A stretch of DNA of 64,000 bases, from positions 1,178,001 to 1,242,000 of the forward strand of contig NZ_NBYO01000001.1 in NCBI RefSeq assembly GCF_002238045.1. Direction: 5' to 3'. The DNA is from Notoacmeibacter marinus. Its GTDB lineage: Bacteria > Pseudomonadota > Alphaproteobacteria > Rhizobiales > Rhizobiaceae. A program made the translations under genes and the position numbers. Below, in pieces: positions 47,771 through 60,083 of this stretch (its first letter is position 1; the number at the start of each line of letters is the position of its first letter). The notes beneath the pieces are model-generated. The model worked only from the letters and a program-made list of their open reading frames with translations. It was not told the origin of the DNA and did no database searches.

Positions 47771-48424
47771 TCAAAGAATGCTCTGGCCGGTCTTCTTCCA
47801 GTCGGCGGTAAAGGCATCCAGGCCCTTATCGGTCAGCGGGTGCTTGACGAGCGCATGGAGCGTCGAGGGCGGGACGGTGGCGACATCGGCGCCGATCATC
47901 GCTGCTTCCTTGACATGGTTCACGGTGCGGATGGACGCCGCGAGAATCTCGGTCTCGAAATCGTAATTGTCGTAGATGGTGCGGATTTCGCCGATCAGTT
48001 CCATGCCGTCGATCGCCATGTCGTCGAGCCGGCCGATGAAGGGGCTGATGAAGCTCGCGCCGGCCTTGGCCGCCAGCAGCGCCTGATTGGCCGAGAAGCA
48101 GAGCGTGACATTGACCATTTGGCCGTTGTCGGTCAGCGCCTTACAGGTTCGCAGCCCGTCGAAGGTGAGCGGCACCTTGATGGCGATATTGTCGGCGATC
48201 TTCGCCAGAACGTCCGCTTCCTTCATCATGGTCTCGTGATCGAGCGCGGTCACTTCGGCGCTGACCGGACCCTTCACAATGTCGCAGATCTCTTTGGTGA
48301 CTTCCTTGATGTCGCGACCGGCCTTGGCGATCAGCGACGGGTTGGTGGTCACGCCGTCCAGCATGCCCAGATCGTTTAGTGTGCGAATTTCATCCACATC
48401 GGCGGTATCGACGAAAAATTTCAT
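47771..48424 (-). CDS. tal: Transaldolase (TalC/FSA-like)
   Basis: 217 residues, the short single-domain class. [28 protein letters not shown], the Schiff-base Lys in [12 protein letters not shown] and [14 protein letters not shown]-like [13 protein letters not shown] are all present. It acts in the non-oxidative pentose-phosphate pathway. Divergent from priA with a short gap. Confidence 0.92.
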   Translation of the reverse strand: MKFFVDTADVDEIRTLNDLGMLDGVTTNPSLIAKAGRDIKEVTKEICDIVKGPVSAEVTALDHETMMKEADVLAKIADNIAIKVPLTFDGLRTCKALTDNGQMVNVTLCFSANQALLAAKAGASFISPFIGRLDDMAIDGMELIGEIRTIYDNYDFETEILAASIRTVNHVKEAAMIGADVATVPPSTLHALVKHPLTDKGLDAFTADWKKTGQSIL

Positions 48425-48523
48425 GGTCTAGCGCTCCTTGGCGGCGTGACGAACCCGCTTCGTCCGGTTCGTTCGGGATTTGGCGTTTCCCATATCGCGG
48501 AAAGCGGCAAAGGTCACGAGGCT

Positions 48524-50737
48524 ATGGTGGGTGATTCGAAAAAGTCCGGCGGGATGACGACGGGGCAAGTGGTGCCGGTTCTGGTGCCGCTGCCGGTGCC
48601 GGGGCCTTACAGCTACGCCGTGCCGGAAGGTATGGACGTCACGCCTGGCGCGATCGTGCAGGTGCCGGTCGGCCCTCGCCAGGTGCCCGGTCTTGTCTGG
48701 GACGCCGATGATACTGCCGGCGCCGTCGATCCGGTGAAGCTGCGTCCGATCACGCAGGCGTTCGACTGCCCGCCCATCGATGCGACCATGCGGCGCTTCA
48801 TCGACTGGGTCGCGGCCTGGACACTGACGCCGCCCGGCCTCGTCGCCCGAATGGTGCTGCGCGTGCCGGCGGCGTTCGATCCAGAGCCTCGGGTTCCCGC
48901 GCTTCAGCCCATGCTGGAGACGAAGCCGGAGCGGCTGACGCCGGCGCGCCGGCGCGTCTTCGAACTGATCGAGGACAATCCCGGCGCCTGGACAAAGAGC
49001 GGTCTGGCTCATGCGGCGGGCGTTTCGACCTCCGTCATCGACGGGCTGGTCAAAGCGGGCACGTTCAAGCCGGTCATGCTGCCGCCGCCGGCGGTCGTGC
49101 CCGACCCCGACACGGGGCGCAAACGGCCGGAACTCTCCGGCGATCAGGCCGAGGCGGCGGAGACATTGCGCCACGCCGTCGGTACCGATTGCTATTCGGC
49201 CACGCTGATCGACGGCGTCACCGGCTCCGGCAAGACCGAGGTCTATTTCGAAGCCGTCGCCGCGGCGCTGGACAAGGGCAAGCAGGCGCTGATCCTGCTG
49301 CCGGAAATCGCGCTGACGGCGACATTTCTGGAGCGCTTTCACGACCGGTTCGGCGCGCGGCCCGCCGAATGGCACTCCGACATGGCGCCAAAAATGCGCG
49401 AAAAGGTCTGGCGTCAGGTTGCCGAGGGCCGTGTGCGGGTGGTGGCCGGAGCCCGCTCGGCGCTCTTCCTGCCGTTCCGGGATCTCGGTCTGATCGTGAT
49501 AGATGAGGAGCACGACCAAGCCTACAAGCAGGATGAGCGCGTCTTCTACAATGCGCGCGACATGGCGGTGGTCCGCGCCCATCTCGGCGATCTGCCGATT
49601 GTGCTGGCCTCGGCGACGCCCTCCATCGAAAGCCGCGTGAATGCCGAAGCGGGTCGCTATGGCGCAGTGCGACTCGCCAGCCGTTTTGGCGAGGCCGCGA
49701 TGCCAGATCTGCGCACCATCGATATGCGCAAACATCCGCCGGCGCGGGGCGGGTTCCTGTCGCCGGTTCTGCTTGAGGCGGTCGGTCGCGCCATCGAACG
49801 GGGCGAACAGGCGTTGCTCTTCCTCAACCGGCGGGGCTATGCGCCGCTGACGCTCTGCCGGGTCTGCGGGCACCGGTTCCAGTGCCCCAATTGCTCGGCC
49901 TGGCTGGTGGAACATCGCTTCCGCCAGCAAATGCAGTGCCACCATTGCGGCCATGCGGAGAAGGTGCCGGAAGCCTGCCCGCAATGCGGCACGCTCGACC
50001 ACTTGGCGGCTTGCGGGCCGGGCGTAGAGCGGCTGGTCGAAGAGGTGGTGCAGCACTTCCCCGATGCGCGGACGGTGATGCTCTCCTCCGACATGCCGGG
50101 CGGGGCCAAGCGGCTGCGGCTCGAACTCGACGCCATCGCCAAGGGCGAAGCTGATATCGTGATCGGCACGCAACTCGTCGCCAAGGGCCATCATTTTCCG
50201 AAAATGACGGTCGTCGGCGTGGTCGATGCCGATATCGGCCTCACCAATGGCGATCCGCGCGCGGCGGAGCGGACTTTCCAGCTTCTGCACCAGGTGACGG
50301 GCCGGGCAGGGCGCACGGGCGAGGCATCGCACGGTCTGATCCAGACCTACCAGCCGGAACACCCGGTGATGGCGGCGCTGGTTTCGGGCGACCGCGAACG
50401 CTTCTACGAGCGCGAGATCGGAGAGCGCCAGCGGGCTGGTCTGCCACCCTTCGGGCGGTTGGCGGCCCTCATCATATCCGGGGAAGACAAGGCGGAGACC
50501 GAAAAATATGCGCGTTCACTGCGCGCCGCCGCGCCCCGCTCCGACGATATCGACGTGCTCGGTCCGGCAGAAGCGCCGCTGGCGCTGATTCGGGGCCGCT
50601 ACCGTTATCGACTGCTGATCCATGGCGACCGCAAAAGCGACATTCAGGCCTATATCCGCTCTGTCCTTTCCGCCGGACCAAAGGCGCGGGGCAGTCTGCG
50701 GGTTCAGGTGGATGTCGATCCACAGAGCTTTCTTTGA
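48524..50737 (+). CDS. priA: Primosomal replication restart helicase PriA
   Basis: 737 residues from ATG 48524 (MVGDSKKSGG) with a moderate SD; a GTG at 48446 is the alternative and would start inside the tal promoter region. N-terminal 3'BD (VVPVLVPLPVPGPYSYAVP), a winged helix, helicase lobes with Walker A DGVTGSGKTE and DEEH box VIDEEHDQAYKQDE, and two zinc clusters (CRVCGHRFQCPNCS; CHHCGHAEKVPEACPQCG) make this a complete PriA. It restarts stalled forks. Confidence 0.95.
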   Translation: MVGDSKKSGGMTTGQVVPVLVPLPVPGPYSYAVPEGMDVTPGAIVQVPVGPRQVPGLVWDADDTAGAVDPVKLRPITQAFDCPPIDATMRRFIDWVAAWTLTPPGLVARMVLRVPAAFDPEPRVPALQPMLETKPERLTPARRRVFELIEDNPGAWTKSGLAHAAGVSTSVIDGLVKAGTFKPVMLPPPAVVPDPDTGRKRPELSGDQAEAAETLRHAVGTDCYSATLIDGVTGSGKTEVYFEAVAAALDKGKQALILLPEIALTATFLERFHDRFGARPAEWHSDMAPKMREKVWRQVAEGRVRVVAGARSALFLPFRDLGLIVIDEEHDQAYKQDERVFYNARDMAVVRAHLGDLPIVLASATPSIESRVNAEAGRYGAVRLASRFGEAAMPDLRTIDMRKHPPARGGFLSPVLLEAVGRAIERGEQALLFLNRRGYAPLTLCRVCGHRFQCPNCSAWLVEHRFRQQMQCHHCGHAEKVPEACPQCGTLDHLAACGPGVERLVEEVVQHFPDARTVMLSSDMPGGAKRLRLELDAIAKGEADIVIGTQLVAKGHHFPKMTVVGVVDADIGLTNGDPRAAERTFQLLHQVTGRAGRTGEASHGLIQTYQPEHPVMAALVSGDRERFYEREIGERQRAGLPPFGRLAALIISGEDKAETEKYARSLRAAAPRSDDIDVLGPAEAPLALIRGRYRYRLLIHGDRKSDIQAYIRSVLSAGPKARGSLRVQVDVDPQSFL

Positions 50738-50883
50738 TGGACCAAGGACCCGGCACACCCGTCCAGAACCATTGAGACGCTGCCTTAGTGAAGCCTGTTC
50801 TCGCCGGTGGCTCTTTGCTCATCGTTCTTTTGCCATAGCTCTATCCTATCCAACGTCCGACAATCATTCGTGGACCTTTCTTC

Positions 50884-51807
50884 ATGCGTCTTCTGCTCGC
50901 TTCCAGTATCGCTTTTCTTGCCGGCGGCGCGGTCGTCTATTCGGCGGTCGAAGGCCTGCCCATTTCGAACGACAGGGCTGCCGTCGTCGCGCCGGAGCAT
51001 GAAAGCGGCGCGGTATCGGGGGTCGAACTGGCCGAGGCGGTATCGACCGGCGCGGCCGAAGCCACCGAAAAACCGGCGACACCCACAACCATGCCGGAGT
51101 CCGAGCCCGTCGCCGCCCAGCCTCTGGATGAAGGTGGGGGCGCAGCCGACCCGGCAGGCGATCAGCCCGCAACGCTCAACTCCTTTGCGCCTGTCGACCG
51201 ACCGGCAGTCAAATTGCCGCCGCTTGGCCTTCCCGACCCGGACGAAGCACAGGCCGCCCTGCCGGACGAGCAAAAGATCGCCCTTGAGCCACCGCCGCGG
51301 GAAGCGCCGGAGCTCGGCACTGTGCGCTGGGTGCCCGCATCGCTCTATTGCGGCTTCGTCGAGACAGACCTGCCGGAGCCGGTTGAACTGGCATCGGCAG
51401 ACGGGGCCGGCGAGGTCGTGGCGGACGAACCGGCTGCGGATGCGGCGAATGTGGAAAAAGAGGCCGTGGCTGTGGAAAAGAAAGCGCCGGAAGATCTGCT
51501 CTTCGTCACCGAGCGCCACTATGATGGCCGCGCGGCGGTCGAGCGCGCCTATATGCGGATCGGCGGCTTGATGCGCGAACTGGCGCTGAAGAGCGTCGAG
51601 GAGAAGGACGATGGCGAATTGCGCCATTATGCGACTTTTGGCGGGGCACCGATCGACGTTCGCCTCGACATGCAGCGGATCATCACGGATGCCGACAGGA
51701 AGTTGAAGGCCTGGCACAAGCCGGACCGGCTTCTCTATCGCGGCGCCATGGCCGTCGGGCGGGGCGATACGATGCGCCAGGTCGGCTTTGTCGGCAGTTG
51801 CGGCTAG
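50884..51807 (+). CDS. Hypothetical secreted, Ala/Pro/Glu-rich protein
   Basis: 307 residues. N-terminal signal or anchor (MRLLLASSIAFLAGGAVVYS), then about 150 residues of low-complexity Ala/Glu/Pro sequence, then a folded C-terminal part with VTERHYDGRAAVERAYMRIGGL and RLDMQRIITDADRKLKAWHKPDRLLYRGA. I do not recognise a family. Probably periplasmic. Followed closely by another envelope gene (43 bp). Confidence 0.6.
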   Translation: MRLLLASSIAFLAGGAVVYSAVEGLPISNDRAAVVAPEHESGAVSGVELAEAVSTGAAEATEKPATPTTMPESEPVAAQPLDEGGGAADPAGDQPATLNSFAPVDRPAVKLPPLGLPDPDEAQAALPDEQKIALEPPPREAPELGTVRWVPASLYCGFVETDLPEPVELASADGAGEVVADEPAADAANVEKEAVAVEKKAPEDLLFVTERHYDGRAAVERAYMRIGGLMRELALKSVEEKDDGELRHYATFGGAPIDVRLDMQRIITDADRKLKAWHKPDRLLYRGAMAVGRGDTMRQVGFVGSCG

Positions 51808-51850
51808 TGCCGCCACAGTCGAACCGGATCGCGAGCGAAGGCTGAAGCAT

Positions 51851-52243
51851 ATGGAATTTGCACTCCCCGTACCTGCCGATCTCGGCGACTGGCTGGCTCT
51901 GTCCTCGGCCGTCGTCACCGCCGTTCTCGGCCTCTACATGATGGTAGTCCCGCGACGGGCGCTCGGCCTTCGGAACATGGACGCCGAATTCATCGGTCTG
52001 CCGGCTTCGGGCATTGCGCGGGCGCGGGCGGGCGGCTTCCATGTCGGCCTCGGCCTGGCGGCCATTCTGCTGTGGCAGCCGCTTCTCTTTCTGGCGCTCG
52101 GTGCGGCCTGGGTGTTCGCGGCGATTGGCCGGCTTCTGTCGGTTTTCATCGATTCGCCCGCGCGCGGGCGCAATGCGGTGCTTCTGATCCTTGAGGCCCT
52201 TTTGGCATTCGGCGCGGTGGCCGGTCCGCTCAGCCTGATCTGA
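51851..52243 (+). CDS. Small membrane protein, unknown function
   Basis: 130 residues from ATG 51851 (MEFALPVPADLGDW). Four hydrophobic segments at about 15-32, 55-75, 78-98 and 110-128. The pattern LYMMVVPRRALGLRNMDAEFIGLPASGIARAR in the first loop resembles the AGROH133/DUF4345-type membrane proteins, uncertain. An upstream ATG at 51788 would overlap the previous gene and add 21 polar residues. Confidence 0.65.
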   Translation: MEFALPVPADLGDWLALSSAVVTAVLGLYMMVVPRRALGLRNMDAEFIGLPASGIARARAGGFHVGLGLAAILLWQPLLFLALGAAWVFAAIGRLLSVFIDSPARGRNAVLLILEALLAFGAVAGPLSLI

Positions 52244-52304
52244 GCCTCCTCTCTCTGCGTCGAAAGTCGATCTCCATCGCCGCGCCAAGAGCGCCACAGG
52301 CGTG

Positions 52305-52333
52305 TTGCACGCTCAGAATGGCTCTGCTATAGC
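52305..52333 (+). promoter_or_regulatory. Promoter of the atp operon
   Basis: TTGCAC (52305-52310), 17-bp spacer, TATAGC (52328-52333), a good sigma70 match. Transcription would begin near 52340, giving a leader of about 130 nt to the atpH GTG. Confidence 0.65.
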
Positions 52334-52470
52334 GGCCACGAAATCGACGGGAGGATGCCTTTACCAGGCCAGTTTCCGTTGGCTATTTCCAGCGAGATTA
52401 AAGGTTTCGCCTCGGCTTTCCGTTTCGATGCCAGGCCTTTTATCTCGGTCGAACGAGAGATTGATCGCCC

Positions 52471-53031
52471 GTGTCGCAAACCACATCTCCCATTTCCGGT
52501 GTTGCTTCCCGCTATGCGTCTTCGCTTTTCGAACTGGCGCAGAATGAAGGCGCCGCCGATCAGGTGGAGAAGGATCTGGCGGGTCTTGGCGAACTGATTT
52601 CAGAATCGGACGATCTGTCCCGTCTGATCAAGTCGCCGGTCTTCGCAGCCGACGAGCAGGAAAAAGCCCTGCTCGCCATTGCCGAAAAGGGCGGCTTGGC
52701 GCCGCTCACCAAGAATTTCCTTCGTGTCGTGGCCGCCAATCGGCGTCTGTTCGTGCTGCCCGGCATGATCGAAGCCTATAAGGCCATCGCCGCGGACGCC
52801 CGTGGCGAGGTGACGGCGAAGGTTGTCGCCGCTCACGATCTGACCGAGGCCCAGCGGGCCGAACTGTCCGAGACCTTGAAGGGTGTCGCCGGCAAGGATG
52901 TGGCGATCGAACTATCGGTCGATCCGTCCCTTCTGGGCGGTCTTATCGTCCAGATTGGCAGCCGCCAGATCGATACATCACTGAAAACCAAACTGAATTC
53001 GATGAAGCTTGCACTGAAAGAGGTCGGCTGA
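52471..53031 (+). CDS. atpH: ATP synthase F1 delta subunit
   Basis: 186 residues from GTG 52471. [18 protein letters not shown] and the C-terminal [21 protein letters not shown] are the OSCP/delta signatures. Delta links the F1 head to the peripheral stalk. First gene of atpHAGDC; Fo genes are elsewhere, as in other Hyphomicrobiales. The stop shares one base with the atpA start (TGATG). Confidence 0.95.
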   Translation: MSQTTSPISGVASRYASSLFELAQNEGAADQVEKDLAGLGELISESDDLSRLIKSPVFAADEQEKALLAIAEKGGLAPLTKNFLRVVAANRRLFVLPGMIEAYKAIAADARGEVTAKVVAAHDLTEAQRAELSETLKGVAGKDVAIELSVDPSLLGGLIVQIGSRQIDTSLKTKLNSMKLALKEVG

Positions 53032-54560
53032 TGGATATCCGCGCGTCGGAAATCTCCGAAATCCTGAAAAACCAGATCAAGAATTTCGGCCAGGAGGCCG
53101 AGGTTTCCGAAGTCGGGCAGGTCCTGTCCGTAGGCGACGGTATCGCCCGCATCTATGGGCTGGACAATGTCCAGGCCGGTGAGATGGTGGAATTTGCCGG
53201 CGGTATTCGCGGCATGGCGCTGAACCTCGAAGCCGACAATGTCGGTGTCGTGCTGTTCGGCGACGACCGTCAGATCAAGGAAGGCGACACCGCCAAGCGG
53301 ACCGGCGACATCGTGTCCGTTCCAGTCGGCCCGGAGCTGCTCGGCCGCGTGGTCGATGCGCTCGGCAACCCGATCGACGGCAAGGGCCCGATCGGCGCTT
53401 CCCAGACCAAGCAGGTCGACGTCAAGGCGCCGGGCATCATTCCCCGCAAGTCGGTGCATGAGCCCATGGCGACCGGCCTCAAGGCCATCGATGCGCTCAT
53501 CCCGATCGGTCGCGGCCAGCGCGAGCTCGTCATTGGCGACCGCCAGACCGGCAAGACCGCCATTATTCTCGACACCTTCCTGAACCAGAAACCGGCCCAT
53601 GATGAGGACCGCGAAAGCGACAAGCTGTTCTGCGTCTACGTCGCTGTCGGCCAGAAGCGTTCGACCGTTGCCCAGTTCGTGAAGGTTCTGGAAGAGCGCG
53701 GCGCTCTGCCCTACTCCATCATCGTTGCCGCAACGGCCTCCGATCCGGCGCCGATGCAGTATCTGGCGCCGTTCACCGGCTGCACGATGGGCGAATATTT
53801 CCGCGATAACGGCCAGCATGCTCTGATCGGCTATGACGATCTGTCCAAGCAGGCCGTCTCCTACCGCCAGATGTCGCTTCTGCTGCGCCGCCCACCCGGC
53901 CGCGAAGCCTATCCGGGCGACGTTTTCTACCTGCATTCGCGCCTTCTGGAGCGCGCCGCCAAGCTGAACGAAGACAATGGCGCCGGTTCGCTGACCGCTC
54001 TGCCGGTCATCGAAACCCAGGGCGGCGACGTGTCGGCCTTCATTCCGACCAATGTGATCTCGATCACGGACGGTCAGATCTTCCTTGAGACCGATCTGTT
54101 CTTCCAGGGTATCCGCCCGGCCGTTAATGTCGGTCTGTCGGTGTCCCGTGTCGGCTCCGCCGCGCAGGTCAAGGCGATGAAGCAGGTCGCCGGCTCCATC
54201 AAGGGCGAGCTTGCGCAGTACCGCGAAATGGCGGCCTTTGCGCAGTTCGGCTCCGATCTCGATGCCGCGACGCAGCGACTGCTCAATCGTGGCGAACGCC
54301 TGACGGAGCTGCTCAAGCAGCCGCAGTTCAGCCCGCTCAAGACCGAAGAGCAGGTTGCCGTGATCTTCGCCGGCGTGAACGGCTATCTCGACAAGATTCC
54401 GGTCGACCAGGTGACGAAGTTCGAAGCGGGTCTGCTCACCCATATGCGCAATGACGGCAAGGACGTTCTAGACGCCATTGCCCGTGAAAGGGCGCTGACG
54501 GACGAGATCAAGGACAAGCTGAAGGCCGAAGTCGACGCTTTCGCCAAAGCCTTTGCCTGA
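53031..54560 (+). CDS. atpA: ATP synthase F1 alpha subunit
   Basis: 509 residues. Walker [10 protein letters not shown] near residue 170, the DDLSKQA segment and the alpha signature [24 protein letters not shown] in pieces. It binds non-catalytic nucleotide in the F1 hexamer and interacts with delta. Coupled to atpH. Confidence 0.98.
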   Translation: MDIRASEISEILKNQIKNFGQEAEVSEVGQVLSVGDGIARIYGLDNVQAGEMVEFAGGIRGMALNLEADNVGVVLFGDDRQIKEGDTAKRTGDIVSVPVGPELLGRVVDALGNPIDGKGPIGASQTKQVDVKAPGIIPRKSVHEPMATGLKAIDALIPIGRGQRELVIGDRQTGKTAIILDTFLNQKPAHDEDRESDKLFCVYVAVGQKRSTVAQFVKVLEERGALPYSIIVAATASDPAPMQYLAPFTGCTMGEYFRDNGQHALIGYDDLSKQAVSYRQMSLLLRRPPGREAYPGDVFYLHSRLLERAAKLNEDNGAGSLTALPVIETQGGDVSAFIPTNVISITDGQIFLETDLFFQGIRPAVNVGLSVSRVGSAAQVKAMKQVAGSIKGELAQYREMAAFAQFGSDLDAATQRLLNRGERLTELLKQPQFSPLKTEEQVAVIFAGVNGYLDKIPVDQVTKFEAGLLTHMRNDGKDVLDAIARERALTDEIKDKLKAEVDAFAKAFA

Positions 54561-54584
54561 TAGCGCTCCGGGAAGGACCATTCC

Positions 54585-55469
54585 ATGGCCAATCTGAAAG
54601 AGCTTCGCGTCCGGATCGCCTCGGTCAAGTCGACTGCAAAGATCACCAAGGCGATGCAGATGGTTGCCGCCGCCAAGCTGCGCCGTGCGCAGGAGGCGGC
54701 GGAGGCGGCGCGACCTTATTCCCAGCGCATGGGCAAGGTGCTCGCCAGTCTGGCCGGTGGCGGCGAGCCGGCGGATGCGCCGAAGCTGATGACCGGGACC
54801 GGCAGCGACGACGTGCATCTGCTCGTCGTCTGCACGGCGGAACGCGGCCTTTGCGGCGGTTTCAACTCTTCGATCGCTCGCCTTGCGCGCGATCATGCGC
54901 GCAGGCTTCTTGCAAACGGCAAGACGGTGAAGTTCATCTGCGTCGGCAAGAAGGGCTTCGATATTCTGCGCCGCGAGTTCAGCGACAAGATCATCGACCG
55001 CGTGGACCTGCGCAACGTCAAGCGCCTGGGTTTTGCCGATGCCGACGCCATCGGCAAGAAGGTGATCGGACTGTTTGAAGACGGCCAGTTCGACGTCTGC
55101 ACATTGTTCTATTCCGAGTTCGAGAACGTGGTGACGCAGGTGCCGACGGCACAGCAGATCATTCCGGCCAAGCCGGAAGCGCTGACCGATGGCGAGGCCG
55201 ATACCGGCTCCGACGTCCTCTATGAATACGAGCCGAGCGAAGCCGATATTCTGCGCTCCCTGATTCCGCGCAACATCTCGGTGCAGATTTTCCGCGGCCT
55301 TCTGGAAAACGCAGCGTCCGAACAGGGCGCGCGGATGAGCGCCATGGACAATGCGACACGCAACGCCAACGACATGATCGACCGCCTTACGCTGGACTAC
55401 AACCGCCAGCGCCAGGCCAAGATCACGACCGAACTGATCGAAATTATTGCGGGCGCCGAAGCGCTCTGA
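54585..55469 (+). CDS. atpG: ATP synthase F1 gamma subunit
   Basis: 294 residues. N-terminal helix [33 protein letters not shown] and the C-terminal [22 protein letters not shown] (rotor coiled coil) flank a Rossmann-like middle. It forms the central stalk. 24 bp after atpA. Confidence 0.97.
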   Translation: MANLKELRVRIASVKSTAKITKAMQMVAAAKLRRAQEAAEAARPYSQRMGKVLASLAGGGEPADAPKLMTGTGSDDVHLLVVCTAERGLCGGFNSSIARLARDHARRLLANGKTVKFICVGKKGFDILRREFSDKIIDRVDLRNVKRLGFADADAIGKKVIGLFEDGQFDVCTLFYSEFENVVTQVPTAQQIIPAKPEALTDGEADTGSDVLYEYEPSEADILRSLIPRNISVQIFRGLLENAASEQGARMSAMDNATRNANDMIDRLTLDYNRQRQAKITTELIEIIAGAEAL

Positions 55470-55477
55470 CGATATAG

Positions 55478-56944
<1,467 letters not shown>

Positions 56945-57022
56945 GAACCGACAATACGCCCTGCCGCCGACATGGCGGCGGGGACTTCATCCTTCGAACA
57001 GAGCCGCCGGAGCGCAATTTCC

Positions 57023-57421
57023 ATGGCATTCACATTCGAGCTGGTTTCGCCGGAACGTCTTCTGGTTTCGCGTGAGGTCGATTCGGTGGTCGTGCCCGCC
57101 GCCGAGGGCGACATGACCGCCATGCCGAACCACGCACCGACCATGTCGGCCCTGCGCGCCGGAATGGTGACGGTCGAGACTGGTGGCGACAAGGAACAGT
57201 TTGTCGTGCTGGGCGGATTTGCCGATGTTCAGCCGGACAGCTGCACCATTCTGGCCGAGACTGCCGCGACGCCGGGCGATTTCGACCGCGATCTTCTGAC
57301 CTCCCGGATCGAAGAGGCGCAGACCCGTCTGAAAGAGACATCGGACGATGACGAGCGTAGCGAACTGGAAGAAGTTCTCGGCTCGCTGACCACGCTGAAC
57401 GAGCAGATCCTGCCGGCCTGA
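57023..57421 (+). CDS. atpC: ATP synthase F1 epsilon subunit
   Basis: 132 residues from ATG 57023. FTFELVSPERLLVSREVDSVVVPAAEGD opens the beta-sandwich in pieces; the C-terminal helical hairpin (ARLKETSDDDERSELEEVL-like) can inhibit ATPase activity. Last gene of the operon, followed by a terminator. Confidence 0.95.
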   Translation: MAFTFELVSPERLLVSREVDSVVVPAAEGDMTAMPNHAPTMSALRAGMVTVETGGDKEQFVVLGGFADVQPDSCTILAETAATPGDFDRDLLTSRIEEAQTRLKETSDDDERSELEEVLGSLTTLNEQILPA

Positions 57422-57453
57422 CCCGCAGAGACGGCCGTTGAACGTATTGAATG

Positions 57454-57483
57454 ACGGACCCTCAAAGGGTCCGTTTTCTTTTG
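57454..57483 (+). terminator. Terminator of the atp operon
   Basis: ACGGACCC (57454-57461) / GGGTCCGT (57467-57474), loop TCAAA, followed by TTTCTTTT. Confidence 0.88.
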
Positions 57484-57539
57484 GGCTGACCTCGGGCTTC
57501 GCCGCTCTACTTCTTTGTCCGCGGACAGGGAGCACGCCG

Positions 57540-58217
57540 ATGTCAGAGCCAATAGACGTTGCCGTCTTCGACATTATCGAGACGGTTTTTTCGCTGGAGC
57601 CGGTGCGTCGCGCCATCACGACATGCGGGCTGGACGGGCGCGATCTGGAAACCTGGTTCGCCTTCGGTCTGCGCGACGCCTTCGCGCTCGACGTCACGCA
57701 TCGGGCAAAACCCTTTCCCGATATTCTCGCGGACGCACTCGATGAGTTGCTGGCCGTTCGCCGCGTTGGCGCTAATCAGGCTGAAAGGGATGCGGTCCTA
57801 GGCGCATTCGCGCAAATGCCGGCGCAAACCGGTGCCGGCGAATGTTTCGATATGCTGCGCGATTCCGGTATCCGCATCGTGGCGCTTTCGAACGGCCCGG
57901 CGGAACGAACGAGATCCCTGCTCGAGAGCGCCGATCTGGACACCCATGTTTCGGACATTCTCAGTGTCGAGGCCGTGGGCCGCTTCAAGCCGCATGAAAG
58001 CGTTTATCGTCTGGCCTTCGAGGCGACCGGCGCTGCGCCTGCCGCCCATTGCATGATCGCTTGCCACGCTTGGGACCTGAATGGCGCCAAACGCGCCGGA
58101 ATGCAGACCGCTTTCGTTCAACGGGGCCAGCACTATCCGTCCGTTATGGAGCCCTCCGATATGGCTGGCGACGAATTGGTCGATGTCGCCAGGCTGATTG
58201 TCGAGCGGCAGGGGTAG
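57540..58217 (+). CDS. Haloacid dehalogenase-like hydrolase (HAD, type II-like)
   Basis: 225 residues from ATG 57540. The HAD motifs are the nucleophile Asp in AVFDIIETVF (the usual Gly after DxxG is Glu here), motif II Ser in IVALSNGPAERTR, the Lys in VGRFKPHESVY and the acidic motif IV in CHAWDLNGAKRAG. This resembles (S)-2-haloacid dehalogenases, though many such proteins act on phosphates. It ends 4 bp from rppH, which is convergent. Confidence 0.82.
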   Translation: MSEPIDVAVFDIIETVFSLEPVRRAITTCGLDGRDLETWFAFGLRDAFALDVTHRAKPFPDILADALDELLAVRRVGANQAERDAVLGAFAQMPAQTGAGECFDMLRDSGIRIVALSNGPAERTRSLLESADLDTHVSDILSVEAVGRFKPHESVYRLAFEATGAAPAAHCMIACHAWDLNGAKRAGMQTAFVQRGQHYPSVMEPSDMAGDELVDVARLIVERQG

Positions 58218-58221
58218 AACG

Positions 58222-58734
58222 CTAACCTGCCAGATGGTGGAACGCGGCGACGACCTCTTTATAAAGGGGCCGTTTGAACGGCACGATCAGCTCCGGCAGG
58301 TCATTCATCGGCTTCCACGCCCAGGCGTCGAACTCGGCTTCATGGCCGTCCGGCGGCGGGTCGATGGCAATCTCGTCTTCATCGCCCTCGAAACGGTAGG
58401 CGAACCAGCGCTGCTTCTGGCCCCGATATTTGCCCTTGAGCGCCTTGCCGATCAGATGGTCTGGCAGATCGTAGGTCAGCCAGTCCGGTGTCTCGGCAAG
58501 CAGTTTGACGGTGCGGATGCCGGTTTCCTCGTATAGCTCACGCCGCGCCGCGCCTTCCGCGTCCTCGCCCTTGTCGATGCCGCCCTGCGGCATCTGCCAC
58601 AAGCGGGCCGACCCCTGTTCTTCGGCATCGGGCTTCGGCTTGCGATGACCGGTCCAGACCAGTCCGTGCCGGTTCAGCACCATGATCCCGACGCATGGGC
58701 GGTAGGGGAGGTCTTCGGCTATTGGGTTCGCCAT
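58222..58734 (-). CDS. rppH: RNA pyrophosphohydrolase RppH
   Basis: 170 residues from ATG 58734. [22 protein letters not shown] and the Nudix box beginning [20 protein letters not shown] and ending LYEETGI are followed by the [12 protein letters not shown]-like [14 protein letters not shown] of RppH. It removes pyrophosphate from 5' mRNA ends to trigger decay. It lies 13 bp downstream of yibQ on the same strand. Confidence 0.93.
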   Translation of the reverse strand: MANPIAEDLPYRPCVGIMVLNRHGLVWTGHRKPKPDAEEQGSARLWQMPQGGIDKGEDAEGAARRELYEETGIRTVKLLAETPDWLTYDLPDHLIGKALKGKYRGQKQRWFAYRFEGDEDEIAIDPPPDGHEAEFDAWAWKPMNDLPELIVPFKRPLYKEVVAAFHHLAG

Positions 58735-58747
58735 GATGGTCTTTCGG

Positions 58748-60010
58748 TTAGCGATTGTCCTGGGCCAGCGCGCTGACCGGTACGAAGCGGATGCCACGGG
58801 CCTCGGCCGCATCCATCCAGCGCGCCAATTCGTCCACCGTAACGCGGAACGCCGAAGCGGTGGCAATGACAGGCCCGCCCTCTTTCGCTCTCGCTTCGAG
58901 CGCAGCGAGCGCGCGGCGGATCATTTCGGGCTTGCGAATGGCATCCACCGGATCGCCGGCCATGACGAAGGGAGCGCCTTCCCTGGCAGCCAGTCGGCCC
59001 GCTTGGGATGCGGGAGCCGTACCGTCGTCAACGAACATCAGCCCACGCCCGGCAATCTCTTTCATGACCGGCTGGAGCGCCGCATTTTCCGTCAAAAAGC
59101 GGCCGCCCATATAATTGATGATTCCGGCATAGTTGGTCATGCTGGCCAACGCCTTGCGCGTCAGAATCAGGGTTTCGTCCGGCTCGGCATCGGCCAGCAG
59201 CGTACCGGGGCCCGGATTGGTGCTGGGATAGCCAAAGGGCTCCATCGGCAGTTGCAACAGCAGTTCATGGCCGCCGGCCCGGGCGTCCTGCTGCCATCGC
59301 GACAGGCTGTTGCCGGTCGGCGCAAAGGCGAATGTAACCGGTCCCGGCAGGGTTCTGATGGCATGCTGGGTGCCCGTCTGCGAAAGGCCCAGCCCGCCCA
59401 TAATGAGCGCGATGGCCGGACCATCGATCGCTTCGGCCGGTCTGCGGTAGGCGTCGAAAGGGCGCTCGCCATCGGGCCCGATCTTCGGAAGGAGGCCCGC
59501 GGGCGACGGCTCCACCAAGGCGGGTTTGGGTTGACCCGACAGGCGCATGGGGGCGGACAACGAGGCGGCATCGCGTACGATGATTGCGCCGCCCGTTTCG
59601 GCAGGATTGGCGCCATCCGGCAGATCGGGAAGGGATGTTTCGTCGGGCGCGACGCGGATGATGGCAGGGCCGGAGCCATTGTCGATGCGTTGGCCCGGGG
59701 AACTCACGGTCGGCCCTGCCGGCCTGTCGCTGACGTCTGCTGCGGGAAGTGTCTCGGCGGGCGGGGTCTCAGCGCCAGCCGTGTCCATCTCGATCTCCGC
59801 ATCCGCCGTTGCCGGCAGTGATCGAAGCGGGTCGCGATGGCTGGCGGTCCAGATCGAACCGGCGAGTAGAAGGAGAGCCAGAAAAGCGGGCCCACCATGG
59901 CCGAACAGGCGGAAGCGCCGGGGCGATTTCGGTTTGGCCGGCGGTCGGTCGAGACCGAGCGGCCGGTCTATGGGGCGCGCTGTCGCATCTGTCTGATTCG
60001 GCGGGCTCAT
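58748..60010 (-). CDS. Divergent polysaccharide deacetylase family protein (YibQ/DUF610)
   Basis: 420 residues. A single N-terminal membrane segment (about 40-56, [12 protein letters not shown]), a Pro/Ala-rich linker to about 180, then the YibQ domain: [57 protein letters not shown] and YMGGRFLT in order. The typical metal triad of active deacetylases is only partly kept. It sits with ctpA and envC, as in most Hyphomicrobiales; an envelope role is likely. Confidence 0.85.
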   Translation of the reverse strand: MSPPNQTDATARPIDRPLGLDRPPAKPKSPRRFRLFGHGGPAFLALLLLAGSIWTASHRDPLRSLPATADAEIEMDTAGAETPPAETLPAADVSDRPAGPTVSSPGQRIDNGSGPAIIRVAPDETSLPDLPDGANPAETGGAIIVRDAASLSAPMRLSGQPKPALVEPSPAGLLPKIGPDGERPFDAYRRPAEAIDGPAIALIMGGLGLSQTGTQHAIRTLPGPVTFAFAPTGNSLSRWQQDARAGGHELLLQLPMEPFGYPSTNPGPGTLLADAEPDETLILTRKALASMTNYAGIINYMGGRFLTENAALQPVMKEIAGRGLMFVDDGTAPASQAGRLAAREGAPFVMAGDPVDAIRKPEMIRRALAALEARAKEGGPVIATASAFRVTVDELARWMDAAEARGIRFVPVSALAQDNR

Positions 60011-60083
60011 GAGGGGCAGTCGAATCCGGACAACGGAAAGACGAAGCGGCGGACCTCTCGATCCGCCGCCGTGAACGGCCTAA

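Noticed and set aside
48428-50362. Long minus-strand frame inside priA
   Set aside because: It is antisense to an intact priA and lacks any motif.
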